From the NCBI GenBank assembly GCA_025463515.1, contig JAODAQ010000036.1:1-45632 (forward strand): a stretch of 45,632 nucleotides of DNA, read 5' to 3'. The notes beneath the pieces are model-generated. The model searched no databases, was not told where the DNA came from, and worked only from the letters and a program-made list of their open reading frames with translations. The first letter of the stretch is position 1; the number at the start of each line of letters is the position of its first letter. This document shows, piece by piece, positions 8,687 through 16,543 of the stretch. Source of the DNA: Rhodoglobus sp. GTDB taxonomy: Bacteria > Actinomycetota > Actinomycetes > Actinomycetales > Microbacteriaceae. Position numbers and translations under genes: made by a program.

Positions 8687-10507
8687 CTACACGGGGCGGT
8701 TCGCCAGCCCGTAGTCGTTGTCGTCGAGCAGCGGCGGGATCTCCGAGAGCCGCTGCAGGGCATCCGCGAGAGCATCGCAGTAGATGCGCCCGCCCGTGGG
8801 TCCGGGATGCACCTGGTCGTCGGCGAGGACGTCGATCTGGGGCTGGATCGCGGAGTACCAGTTTGAGAGCTCGACGTCCCGCTTGCTCCGGGCGAAGTCG
8901 TCGAGGATCGAGTTCACGTCGGGCCCCCACTCCCTCGGCACCTGCACGTTGACGACGATCATCTGCGTGCCGCGCGGGAGCATCGCATGCACATCCTCGA
9001 GATTCTCCTCGTCGATCCAGCCGTTGGTGCCGAGCCCGAGCACCAGGATCGGCCGCATAGCGCCGGCGGCCACCGCGGCGCTCACGATGTCGTCCGCCTC
9101 GAACATCTGGCGCGAGACCACGGCGTCGATGGCGATCCCGGGGAAGGCCTCCTCGAGCTCGGGCGCGGCGGCGAGCATCACGGAGTCGCCGATCGCGTAG
9201 ATCTGGTCGCCCGTCGGCAGGGGCTGCGCGCGGCGCGGGGCGGCGGCGAACCCGGGCAGGGCGAGCAGCTCCTGCCCCGCCTGGATCGACGCCTGCGCCT
9301 CGCCGCGGTCCGGCGCGCTGGCGACGGCCACTCCCGTGAGCCCGACGGTGGCGAGCAGCGCGGCAACAGCAAGAGCAGAGACGGCCCGGATGACGACGCG
9401 CCCCCGAACCACGAGAGATACACTGCCGCGCACCCCCCGCCGCCGCAGCGGGGTCTCGACGAACCGGTAGGACAGGGCCGACGCCCCCACGGTCACCACG
9501 AGGGCCGCCGCGGGCGCTACCCACGACGCCGCGTCCTGCGGGATCGCCGCTACGAGCAGTACGAGCACGGGCCAGTGCCAGAGGTACAGGCCGTACGACC
9601 GCTCGCCGATCCAGCGCAGCGGCTGCACGTCGAGCGCGCGGCCGAGCCACGACCCGGCGGCGGTGGCCCCGGCGATCGCGAGGGCGCTCAAGACGGCGAC
9701 GAGGGCGAGGCCGCCGTGGGTGGCGAGCCGGTCCCCCTCAGGAAGAAGCACTGCGACGGCGACGACACCCGCGGTCGCGAGCGCGCCGGCGACCGGGAGT
9801 GCGACGCGCACGGGGCGGGGGAGGGGAGCCGCGGCATCCGTGAACCGCCCTTCGAGCAGGAAGGCGAGGGCGGCGCCGAGCGCGAGTCCGAAGCTGTGCG
9901 TGTCGGTGCCGTAGTAGACCCGGGTGGCGTCGGGGCCGGCGAGGAGCGCCATGGCGACCGCCGAGCCGATCGCGAGCACGAGCGCGATGCCCGAGCGGAC
10001 GAACCTGTTGCGCACGAGCAGCAGCAGGAGGAGGGCGAGCGGCCACAGCAGGTAGAACTGCTCCTCGACGGCCAGCGACCACAGGTTGCGGAACAGCTCG
10101 GGCGTCGTCGTGTCGAAGTAGCTCTGACCCTGCACGATCGCGAGCCAGTTGCTGCTGAAGGTCGCGGCGCCGAGCACCTGGGAGCCGAGCCCGACCAGGA
10201 CGTCACCGCCGACGAACAGGGCCGCACTCGAGCACATGGCCACGACGAGCACGAGGGCCGGCAGCAGCCGCCGCGCGCGCCGGGCCCAGAAGCCCCCGAG
10301 GGAGATGCGGCCGGCCGTGGCGCGCTCCCGGACGAGCAGGCCGGTGATGAGGAATCCGGAGATCACGAAGAAGACGTCGACGCCGACGTAACCGCCCTTG
10401 AGGGTGTCGGGCAGGAAGTGGAAGGCGATGACGGCGAGTACGGCGATGGCCCGGAGTCCATCGAGCCCGGGCAGTCTGGAAGAGGTGCGCAGCGGTGCAG
10501 AAGTCAT
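8687..10507 (-). CDS. Acyltransferase-3 membrane protein with C-terminal SGNH domain (OafA/YrhL-like)
   Basis: A 606-residue integral membrane protein predicted to O-acylate a surface glycan. The N-terminal part (about 1-360) has about ten hydrophobic segments and the acyltransferase-3 hallmarks LPGLDGLRAIAVLAVIAFHF, with the catalytic-type histidine, and GVDVFFVISGFLITGLLV. A long linker leads to an SGNH-hydrolase-like domain from about residue 435, with GDSVM, GLGTNG and DDQVHPG carrying the Ser, Asn, Asp and His blocks. The glycan substrate cannot be told from sequence. It faces rplQ tail to tail and is divergent from the LigD-type polymerase gene. It sits between rplQ and truA, which are neighbours in many actinobacteria. 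Confidence 0.88.
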   Translation of the reverse strand: MTSAPLRTSSRLPGLDGLRAIAVLAVIAFHFLPDTLKGGYVGVDVFFVISGFLITGLLVRERATAGRISLGGFWARRARRLLPALVLVVAMCSSAALFVGGDVLVGLGSQVLGAATFSSNWLAIVQGQSYFDTTTPELFRNLWSLAVEEQFYLLWPLALLLLLLVRNRFVRSGIALVLAIGSAVAMALLAGPDATRVYYGTDTHSFGLALGAALAFLLEGRFTDAAAPLPRPVRVALPVAGALATAGVVAVAVLLPEGDRLATHGGLALVAVLSALAIAGATAAGSWLGRALDVQPLRWIGERSYGLYLWHWPVLVLLVAAIPQDAASWVAPAAALVVTVGASALSYRFVETPLRRRGVRGSVSLVVRGRVVIRAVSALAVAALLATVGLTGVAVASAPDRGEAQASIQAGQELLALPGFAAAPRRAQPLPTGDQIYAIGDSVMLAAAPELEEAFPGIAIDAVVSRQMFEADDIVSAAVAAGAMRPILVLGLGTNGWIDEENLEDVHAMLPRGTQMIVVNVQVPREWGPDVNSILDDFARSKRDVELSNWYSAIQPQIDVLADDQVHPGPTGGRIYCDALADALQRLSEIPPLLDDNDYGLANRPV

Positions 10508-10538
10508 AGGTGGGTACCGCCAACCAGCCTACCCGCCG

Positions 10539-10544
10539 TAGTTT
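10539..10544 (+). promoter_or_regulatory. Putative leaderless -10 of the LigD-type polymerase gene
   Basis: TAGTTT ends 6 nt before the ATG at 10551, with no ribosome site between, so transcription would start at or next to the start codon. Confidence 0.5.
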
Positions 10545-10550
10545 GGGGTC

Positions 10551-11558
10551 ATGGCTAGTGAAGCGACGACGATCACGGTGGGTGCGCGCGAGGTGCGCAT
10601 CTCCAGCCCCTCACGTGTGCTGTGGCCCGAGCCCGGCATCACGAAGCTCCAGCTCGCCGAGTACATCGTGGCCGTGGGCGATGCCTTCGTGCGCGCGAAC
10701 GGCGACCGTCCGGTCTCCCTGCAGCGCTTCCCCGAGGGCATCGACGGCGAGCAGTTCTTCTCCAAGAACCCGCCGAAGGGCGCCCCCGACTACGTGCGCA
10801 GCGTGCCCGTGGTCTACCCGAGTGCCCGGTCGCACCCCCAACTCGTCATCGACGAGCCCGCGGTCGCGGTGTGGGCCGTGCAGATGAACACGATCACGTT
10901 CCACCCGTGGCCCTCGCGCGCCGAGAACAGCGACAACCCCGACCAGCTGCGCATCGACCTCGACCCCCAGCCCGGAACAGACATCACGGATGCCGTGGCC
11001 GCCGCCCTCGAACTGCGCACGGTGCTCACCGAGGCGGGGCTCACGTCGTTCGTCAAGACCTCGGGCAACCGGGGACTCCACGTCTTCGCGCCGATCGAGC
11101 CGACCCGCGAGTTCCTCGATGTGCGGCACGCCGTGATCGCCGCCGCGCGCGAGCTCGAGCGGCGCATGCCGGAGGCGGTCACGACCGCGTGGTGGAAGGA
11201 GGAGCGCGGCGAGAAGATCTTCGCCGACTTCAACCAGGCCAACCGCGACCGCACCATGGCGGGCGCCTACAGCCCCCGGCCGCTGCCGCACGCGCCGGTC
11301 TCCACGCCGGTCGAGTGGGACGAGCTGCCGGGGCTGGACCCGCGCGAGTTCACGATCCTCACCGTCCCGAAGCGCCTCGCGACGGTCGGAGACCCCTGGG
11401 AGCACTTCGGCGACAAGCCGGGAACGATCGACGCACTGCTCGGCTGGTGGGAGCGCGACCTGGCCAACGGCCTGGGCGAGCTGCCGTTCCCGCCCGACTA
11501 CCCGAAGATGCCTGGCGAGCCGCCGCGCGTTCAGCCGTCACGCGCGAAGAAGGACTGA
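10551..11558 (+). CDS. ligD: LigD-type primase-polymerase domain protein (stand-alone)
   Basis: A 335-residue protein equivalent to the polymerase module of LigD, an archaeo-eukaryotic primase family enzyme that adds ribonucleotides at DNA ends during non-homologous end joining. Catalytic residues are visible: RIDLDPQ with D136 and D138, SGNRGLHVFAP with the conserved histidine, and IFADFNQ with the third aspartate near 226. The ligase module is not fused; it is encoded by the convergent downstream gene, and the two coding regions overlap by 21 nt. No Ku gene or LigD nuclease module is in the window. The symbol applies to the polymerase module only. Confidence 0.9.
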   Translation: MASEATTITVGAREVRISSPSRVLWPEPGITKLQLAEYIVAVGDAFVRANGDRPVSLQRFPEGIDGEQFFSKNPPKGAPDYVRSVPVVYPSARSHPQLVIDEPAVAVWAVQMNTITFHPWPSRAENSDNPDQLRIDLDPQPGTDITDAVAAALELRTVLTEAGLTSFVKTSGNRGLHVFAPIEPTREFLDVRHAVIAAARELERRMPEAVTTAWWKEERGEKIFADFNQANRDRTMAGAYSPRPLPHAPVSTPVEWDELPGLDPREFTILTVPKRLATVGDPWEHFGDKPGTIDALLGWWERDLANGLGELPFPPDYPKMPGEPPRVQPSRAKKD

Positions 11559-12584
11559 CCCCAGGTCGTACTTCACGGGCACCTCGAGCTGCTCGAACGT
11601 GCACGACTCGGCCGAGCGGTCGGGCCGCCAGCGCTCGAACTGGACGGTGTGCCGGAATCGGGCGCCCTCCATCTGGTCGTAGCGGACCTCGACCACGCGC
11701 TCGGGCCGCAGGAGCACGAACGACGTGTCCCGGTTCGAGGAGAAGCGGTTGCGGTCGGTCGCACCGGTGACGGCTTCTCCACTTCCATCGCGGACCACGA
11801 GCGGCTCGAGCTCGTCGATGAGGCTGAGGCGGCGGGCATCCGAGAACGCGGAGATACCGCCCACGCTGCGCAGCTCGCCGTCGGCGTCGTACAGGCCGAC
11901 GAGCAAGGACCCGACGCCGTTGCCCGACTTGTGGATGCGGTAGCCGGTCACGACCACGTCGGCAGTGCGGGCGTGCTTGGACTTGAACATCGCGCGCTTG
12001 TTGGGCGCGTACGCGGCAGCCAGGGGCTTGGACACCACGCCGTCGAGGCCCGCGCCCTCGAACTCGGCGAGCCAGCGGCGGGCCACGGCGACGTCGCGGG
12101 TGGTCCTGGTGATGTGCAGCGGCGCCTCGAGCTCGCCCGCGAGCAGTTCGAGCGCCGCGCGTCGGGCCTCGAAGGGCTCGTCCAACAGCGAGCGGCCGTC
12201 GAGGTAGAGGAGGTCGAACGCGACGAAGCTCGCGGGCGTCTCCTCGGAGAGCTTCGCGATGCGGCTCGCGGCGGGGTGGATGCGCTGCGAGAGCGCCTCC
12301 CAGTCGAGCCGCTCGTCTCCCTCCGCGCCGCGACGGAGCACGATCTCGCCATCGAGCACGCAGCTCACCCCGAGCTGCCGCTGGAGCTCGGCGACGAGCT
12401 CCGGGAAGTAGCGCGTGAGGGGCTTCGAGCCGCGGCTGTCGAGCTCGACGTCGTCGCCGTCCACGTACGCGATCGCGCGGAAGCCGTCCCACTTGGGCTC
12501 GTAGCTGAGGCCCGCCGCATCCGGCACGTCGGGCACCGCCTTCGCGAGCATCGGGGCTACGGGGAATCCTGCGGGGAGGTCCAT
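11538..12584 (-). CDS. ATP-dependent DNA ligase, LigD ligase-domain or LigC-like
   Basis: A 348-residue ATP-dependent ligase. The nucleotidyltransferase motif YEPKWDGFRA has the adenylated lysine at about residue 31. LDGEIVL is motif III, DGVVSKPL is motif IV and FKSKHARTADVVVTGYR is motif V; an OB-fold domain follows. I chose the ATG at 12584 because the protein then begins DLPAGFPVAPMLAK, the normal ligase start; the open frame runs further upstream but crosses a palindromic repeat. CATGAT lies 6 nt before the ATG as a possible leaderless -10. It probably seals ends processed by the convergent polymerase, but may serve base-excision repair instead. Confidence 0.9.
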   Translation of the reverse strand: MDLPAGFPVAPMLAKAVPDVPDAAGLSYEPKWDGFRAIAYVDGDDVELDSRGSKPLTRYFPELVAELQRQLGVSCVLDGEIVLRRGAEGDERLDWEALSQRIHPAASRIAKLSEETPASFVAFDLLYLDGRSLLDEPFEARRAALELLAGELEAPLHITRTTRDVAVARRWLAEFEGAGLDGVVSKPLAAAYAPNKRAMFKSKHARTADVVVTGYRIHKSGNGVGSLLVGLYDADGELRSVGGISAFSDARRLSLIDELEPLVVRDGSGEAVTGATDRNRFSSNRDTSFVLLRPERVVEVRYDQMEGARFRHTVQFERWRPDRSAESCTFEQLEVPVKYDLGSVLLRA

Positions 12585-12609
12585 CACTCGATCATGCCCG
12601 CAAACCCGC

Positions 12610-12682
12610 GGGTTGAGTAGGGCGCTCTGGCGCACGTATCGAAACCAGGTTTCGACACGGCCGTGGGCGACCTGCTCAACCC
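12610..12682. repeat. Dispersed palindromic repeat, family 1, copy 2
   Basis: Outer arms are GGGTTGAGTAG (12610-12620) and CTGCTCAACCC (12672-12682). Inner arms are CGTATCGAAAC and GTTTCGACACG around 12635-12658. It occupies the divergent gap between the DNA ligase and truA. Confidence 0.85.
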
Positions 12683-12687
12683 GCCCG

Positions 12688-12693
12688 TAAACT
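12688..12693 (+). promoter_or_regulatory. Putative leaderless -10 of truA
   Basis: TAAACT ends 6 nt before the GTG at 12700, and no ribosome site is present. The palindromic repeat lies directly upstream and would contain the -35 region. Confidence 0.5.
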
Positions 12694-12699
12694 CTCAGG

Positions 12700-13563
12700 G
12701 TGTCGAACGAGCCGCTCACCCGTCTGCGCCTCGACATCGCCTACGACGGCACCGACTTCGCCGGCTGGGCCAAGCAGCCGACGCTGCGCACGGTGCAGGG
12801 CGAGCTCGAGGCCGCACTCGCCACAGTGCTGCGCAAGGACCCGCCCACCCTCACGGTCGCGGGCCGCACCGACGCGGGGGTGCACGCGACAGGGCAGGTG
12901 GCCCACGTCGACCTCACCGCGGCGCAGCTCGAGCTGCTCGCGAAGCCGCACGGCCGCGGCGCCAAGCCCATGGAGCCGACGCGCGCGCTCAAGAAGCGGC
13001 TCAACGGCATCGCCGGGCTGCGAAGCGACGTGCACGTGCACGACGTCACGATCGCCGAAGAGGGGTTCGACGCACGGTTCTCGCCCCTCTTCCGCCGCTA
13101 CGAGTACCGGGTCGCGGATGCCGCGGCCACCCGCAACCCGCTGCTGCGCCGTCACACGGTCTGGTACCCCGCAACGCTCGACGTCGACGCCATGACGGAG
13201 TCGGCGGACGAGCTGCTGGGGCTCCACGACTGGGCCGCGTACTGCCGTCCGCGCGAAGGGGCGACGACCATCCGCGAGCTGCAGGAGTTCGCGTGGCGCC
13301 GGGACGAGACCGGCGTCCTGATCGCGACGCTGAAGGCCGATGCGTTCTGCCACAGCATGGTGCGGGCGCTCGTCGGCGCGTCCGTCTCGGTCGGCGAGCA
13401 CAAGCTCGACGGGGAGCGGCTGCTGGGCATCCGGGCCGAGGCGCAGCGCACGAGCGAGTTCAAGGTCATGCCGGCGCACGGCCTCACGCTCGTCGAAGTC
13501 GGATACCCGGAGGATGTCGCCGCGCGGGCCGCCCAAACCCGTGCACGGCGCGACGCGAGCTAG
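12700..13563 (+). CDS. truA: tRNA pseudouridine(38-40) synthase TruA
   Basis: Forms pseudouridine at positions 38-40 of the tRNA anticodon stem-loop. The 287-residue product has RLDIAYDGTDFAGWAKQP at the N-terminus, the catalytic aspartate in VAGRTDAGVHATGQVAH, and RRYEYRVADAAATRNP plus FCHSMVRALVG in the C-terminal half. The GTG start appears leaderless. In many actinobacteria it follows rplQ directly; here about 4.2 kb of accessory DNA lies between them. Confidence 0.95.
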   Translation: MSNEPLTRLRLDIAYDGTDFAGWAKQPTLRTVQGELEAALATVLRKDPPTLTVAGRTDAGVHATGQVAHVDLTAAQLELLAKPHGRGAKPMEPTRALKKRLNGIAGLRSDVHVHDVTIAEEGFDARFSPLFRRYEYRVADAAATRNPLLRRHTVWYPATLDVDAMTESADELLGLHDWAAYCRPREGATTIRELQEFAWRRDETGVLIATLKADAFCHSMVRALVGASVSVGEHKLDGERLLGIRAEAQRTSEFKVMPAHGLTLVEVGYPEDVAARAAQTRARRDAS

Positions 13564-13589
13564 ACGGGACGCCGACAAACCCCTAAGCT
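13561..13589 (+). promoter_or_regulatory. Putative rplM-rpsI promoter
   Basis: TAGACG (13561-13566) and TAAGCT (13584-13589) are spaced by 17 nt, overlapping the truA stop. The -10 and following bases CCTAAGCTAGACCCTTGGTG match the infA promoter region (5252-5271), differing mainly at four pyrimidine or A/T positions. Confidence 0.5.
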
Positions 13590-13620
13590 AGACCCTTGGT
13601 GCCACGCACCCGATCATGAG

Positions 13621-13657
13621 CCCTCCATCGCAGGGTTCCGCGACATCGTCACGGAAC
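13621..13657 (+). promoter_or_regulatory. Structured 5' leader of rplM
   Basis: Two hairpins can form in the roughly 120-nt leader: CCCT (13621-13624) with AGGG (13632-13635), and GTTCCG (13635-13640) with CGGAAC (13652-13657), the latter extended by GAC and GTC. They share base 13635, so they compete at that point. An autoregulatory leader is possible but not shown. Confidence 0.3.
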
Positions 13658-13715
13658 GCTTCACCGGAGCGGGATTCACGAGCCACTCATCCGATCACAA
13701 GAAAGCAGTACTACT

Positions 13716-14162
13716 GTGACGCGTACATTTTCGCCCAAGCCCGATGACGTCCAGCGCGACTGGGTAATCATCGACGCGACCGACATCGTTCTCGGCCGCC
13801 TCGCCAGCCACGCAGCCACGCTGCTGCGCGGCAAGCACAAGCCCACCTTCGCCCCCCACATGGACATGGGCGACTTCGTCATCATCGTCAACGCGGAGAA
13901 GGTGGCCCTAACCGGCGCCAAGCTCGCGCAGAAGAAGGCGTACCGCCACTCCGGCTACCCGGGCGGCCTCTCGGCCACCACCTACGCCGAGATGCTCGAG
14001 AAGCACCCGACGCGCGCCGTCGAGAAGGCGATCCGCGGGATGCTGCCGAAGAACTCGATCGGCCGCGCCCAGCTCACCAAGCTCAAGGTCTACGCAGGCG
14101 CCGAGCACCCCCACGCTGCCCAGCAGCCCAAGCCGTACACCCTCTCCCAGGTCGCTCAGTAG
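13716..14162 (+). CDS. rplM: 50S ribosomal protein L13 (uL13)
   Basis: uL13 is an early-assembly large-subunit protein. The 148-residue product contains [50 protein letters not shown] and the conserved [21 protein letters not shown]. It starts with GTG at 13716; AAGAAAGCAG upstream is a modest ribosome site. It is followed by rpsI after 29 nt. Confidence 0.97.
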   Translation: MTRTFSPKPDDVQRDWVIIDATDIVLGRLASHAATLLRGKHKPTFAPHMDMGDFVIIVNAEKVALTGAKLAQKKAYRHSGYPGGLSATTYAEMLEKHPTRAVEKAIRGMLPKNSIGRAQLTKLKVYAGAEHPHAAQQPKPYTLSQVAQ

Positions 14163-14191
14163 AGCCCCCCAGAACTAAGGACTGACTACTA

Positions 14192-14710
14192 ATGGCCAAG
14201 ATCGAAGACTCCGTCGAGACCGACGAGACCACGCCCGAGACCTACTCGACCGAGACCCCCACGAGCTACTCCACCGAGTCGACTCCTGAGGCGGCCCCGA
14301 AGACCCCCCGCGCCGTGCTGAACGTCCCCGGCGCTGCCGTGGGCCGTCGCAAGCAGGCCATCGCCCGCGTGCGCATCAAGCCCGGTGCCGGCACCATCAC
14401 GGTCAACGGCCGTGAGCTCGCCGACTACTTCCCCAACAAGCTGCACCAGCAGCTGATCAACGACCCGTTCAAGGTGCTCGACCTGGTCGGCAGCTACGAC
14501 GTCATCGCGAAGATCACGGGCGGTGGCCCCTCCGGCCAGGCCGGTGCGCTGCGCCTCGGCATCGCGCGCTCGCTCAACCAGATCGACGAGGAGAACAACC
14601 GCGCCGCCCTGAAGAAGGCGGGCTTCCTGAGCCGTGACGCTCGCGTCAAGGAGCGCAAGAAGGCCGGTCTCAAGAAGGCGCGCAAGGCTCCCCAGTTCTC
14701 GAAGCGCTGA
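14192..14710 (+). CDS. rpsI: 30S ribosomal protein S9 (uS9) with Thr/Ser/Glu-rich N-terminal extension
   Basis: uS9's C-terminal tail touches P-site tRNA. The core begins near residue 48 ([20 protein letters not shown]) and ends with [12 protein letters not shown], the conserved basic tail. The first 45 residues are low-complexity with short repeats ([20 protein letters not shown]), giving 172 residues against about 130 in other bacteria. The ATG at 14192 is preceded by ACTAAGGAC; no internal start makes a better fit, so the extension is probably real. Confidence 0.95.
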   Translation: MAKIEDSVETDETTPETYSTETPTSYSTESTPEAAPKTPRAVLNVPGAAVGRRKQAIARVRIKPGAGTITVNGRELADYFPNKLHQQLINDPFKVLDLVGSYDVIAKITGGGPSGQAGALRLGIARSLNQIDEENNRAALKKAGFLSRDARVKERKKAGLKKARKAPQFSKR

Positions 14711-14736
14711 TCCGCGCCGAGTAAAGAGCAGCAGCA

Positions 14737-16098
14737 ATGCCACGGCTCTTCGGCACAGACGGCGTACGGGGGCTCGCCAATGGCGAGCTCACCGTCGACC
14801 TCGCACTCAGCCTTGCCCAGGCGGCAGCAGTCGTCCTGGGCAAGGGCCGGGTGGCCGACGGTCGTCGCGCCTCGGGCCGTCGCCCGATCGCTGTCATCGG
14901 CCGCGACCCGCGCATCTCCGGTGAGTTCCTCGGCGCCGCGGTCGCGGCGGGGCTGGCCAGCTCCGGCGTTGACGTGTACGACGCGGGCGTCATCCCGACC
15001 CCCGGCCTCGCGTTCCTCGTGGGCGATTTCAAAGCCGACCTCGGCGTGATGATCTCGGCCTCGCACAATCCGGCGCCCGACAACGGCATCAAGTTCTTCG
15101 CCTCCGGCGGCACGAAGCTCCCCGACGAGGTCGAGGACCGGATCGAAGCGGCCATCGCCGAGCCGAGCCTCGCCCCGAAGGGCGGCGACGTCGGCCGCAT
15201 CCGCCGGTTCTCGGACGCCGAGGACCGCTACATCGTGCACCTGCTCTCGACGCTGCCGAACCGCCTCGACGGCCTGCACGTCGTGCTCGACTGCGCGCAC
15301 GGTGCCGCCGCCGGGGTCTCGCCCCAGGTCTTCACGGATGCCGGCGCCAAAGTCACAGTCATCGGCGCCGACCCCGACGGCATCAACATCAACGACGGCG
15401 TGGGGTCCACCCACCTCGAGCCGCTCCAGGCCGCAGTCATCGCCCACGGAGCGGACATCGGCATCGCGCACGACGGCGACGCCGACCGCTGCCTCGCGGT
15501 CGACGCGCAGGGCAACGTCATCGACGGCGACCAGATCATGGCCATCCTCGCGGTCTCGATGGCGGAGCGCGGCGTCCTCGCCGACCGCACCCTCGTCGCG
15601 ACGGTCATGAGCAACCTCGGCCTCAAGCGCGCGATGGCCGCCCACGACATCTCCGTGATCGACACGGCGGTCGGCGACCGCTACGTGCTCGAGGCTCTCG
15701 GCGAGCACAGCCTGTCCCTCGGCGGCGAGCAGTCCGGCCACGTGATCATGACCAAGTTCGCGACCACCGGCGACGGCATCCTCACCGGCCTGCACCTCGT
15801 GGCGGAGATGGCCCGCACCGGCAGGACGATCGCCGACCTCGCCTCGGTGATGACCGTGTACCCGCAGGTGCTGGTCAACGTGCGCGGGGTCGACCACCAC
15901 TCGCTGCGCTCCGACGCCGTCATCGCCCAGGCCGTGACCGCGGCCGAGGAGGGCCTCGGCGACACCGGCCGGGTGCTCCTGCGCCCCTCGGGCACCGAGC
16001 CCATGGTCCGCGTGATGGTCGAGGCCGAGCACCAGGACGAGGCCGACCGCATCGCCCACTCGCTCGCCGACACCGTGCGCGAGCGACTCGGCGCCTGA
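14737..16098 (+). CDS. glmM: Phosphoglucosamine mutase
   Basis: Converts glucosamine-6-phosphate to glucosamine-1-phosphate for UDP-GlcNAc and peptidoglycan synthesis. The 453-residue product starts [14 protein letters not shown], has the phosphoserine loop [17 protein letters not shown] (S109), the metal-binding DGDADRC, the sugar-binding GGEQSGH and the C-terminal phosphate-binding [12 protein letters not shown]. It follows rpsI by 26 nt without a ribosome site. GlmS, the preceding enzyme of the pathway, is encoded about 9 kb downstream, beyond the accessory region. Confidence 0.96.
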   Translation: MPRLFGTDGVRGLANGELTVDLALSLAQAAAVVLGKGRVADGRRASGRRPIAVIGRDPRISGEFLGAAVAAGLASSGVDVYDAGVIPTPGLAFLVGDFKADLGVMISASHNPAPDNGIKFFASGGTKLPDEVEDRIEAAIAEPSLAPKGGDVGRIRRFSDAEDRYIVHLLSTLPNRLDGLHVVLDCAHGAAAGVSPQVFTDAGAKVTVIGADPDGININDGVGSTHLEPLQAAVIAHGADIGIAHDGDADRCLAVDAQGNVIDGDQIMAILAVSMAERGVLADRTLVATVMSNLGLKRAMAAHDISVIDTAVGDRYVLEALGEHSLSLGGEQSGHVIMTKFATTGDGILTGLHLVAEMARTGRTIADLASVMTVYPQVLVNVRGVDHHSLRSDAVIAQAVTAAEEGLGDTGRVLLRPSGTEPMVRVMVEAEHQDEADRIAHSLADTVRERLGA

Positions 16099-16121
16099 CG
16101 CGCACCGCTACCCGCCGGAAC

Positions 16122-16138
16122 TGAGCAATGATTGCTCA
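16122..16138. promoter_or_regulatory. Perfect 17-bp palindrome upstream of the globin gene (putative operator)
   Basis: TGAGCAATGATTGCTCA is a perfect palindrome with one central base, extended by C and G to 19 bp at 16121-16139. It is 51 nt before the globin GTG. Related 17-mers precede both surface-protein genes (19252-19268 and 22773-22789). Confidence 0.6.
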
Positions 16139-16189
16139 GGTGACCACGACTGCCCGCTGCGATCCTGAAGGCGACGAAAGGGTGCGACA

Positions 16190-16543
16190 GTGACGATCTA
16201 CGACCAGATCGGCGGCCAGCCGGTGATCAAGACGGCGACGACCGTCTTCTACGGCCGTGTGACGGGCGACGACGCCCTGACCCAGTGGTTCGGCGGGGTC
16301 GACATCTCGCGCCTGCGCGCCCACCAGCGCGCCTTCCTCGCTGCGGCGCTCGACGGCCCCCAGCTCTTCACGGGGCTCGACCTCGGCGAGGCGCACTCCG
16401 CGATGGCCATCACCGACGACGCCTTCACGCGCGTCGTCGCGCACCTCGTCACGACGCTCCAAGACCTCGGGGTCGCGGACGCGATCCTCACCGAGGTGGA
16501 GCTGCGCCTCGAGATCCTGCGCGCCCAGATCGTGACGGCCTAG
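16190..16543 (+). CDS. Truncated haemoglobin, group 1 (GlbN-like)
   Basis: A 117-residue single-domain heme protein of the 2-over-2 globin family. Members bind oxygen and often detoxify nitric oxide. Visible hallmarks are the N-terminal TIYDQIGGQP, the B-helix VFYGRV with Tyr21 at the B10-like position, the AHQRAFLAAALDGP E-helix and the proximal histidine H69 in LGEAHSAMAITDDAF. It starts with GTG at 16190 preceded by GAAAGGG. Its stop overlaps the convergent LuxR-type gene by 4 nt. It is the first gene after glmM in the accessory region. Confidence 0.88.
   Translation: MTIYDQIGGQPVIKTATTVFYGRVTGDDALTQWFGGVDISRLRAHQRAFLAAALDGPQLFTGLDLGEAHSAMAITDDAFTRVVAHLVTTLQDLGVADAILTEVELRLEILRAQIVTA

Noticed and set aside
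8987-10558. Plus-strand open frame of about 520 codons antisense to the acyltransferase
   Set aside because: Charged, repetitive composition typical of antisense frames; the minus-strand protein has clear acyltransferase and SGNH motifs.
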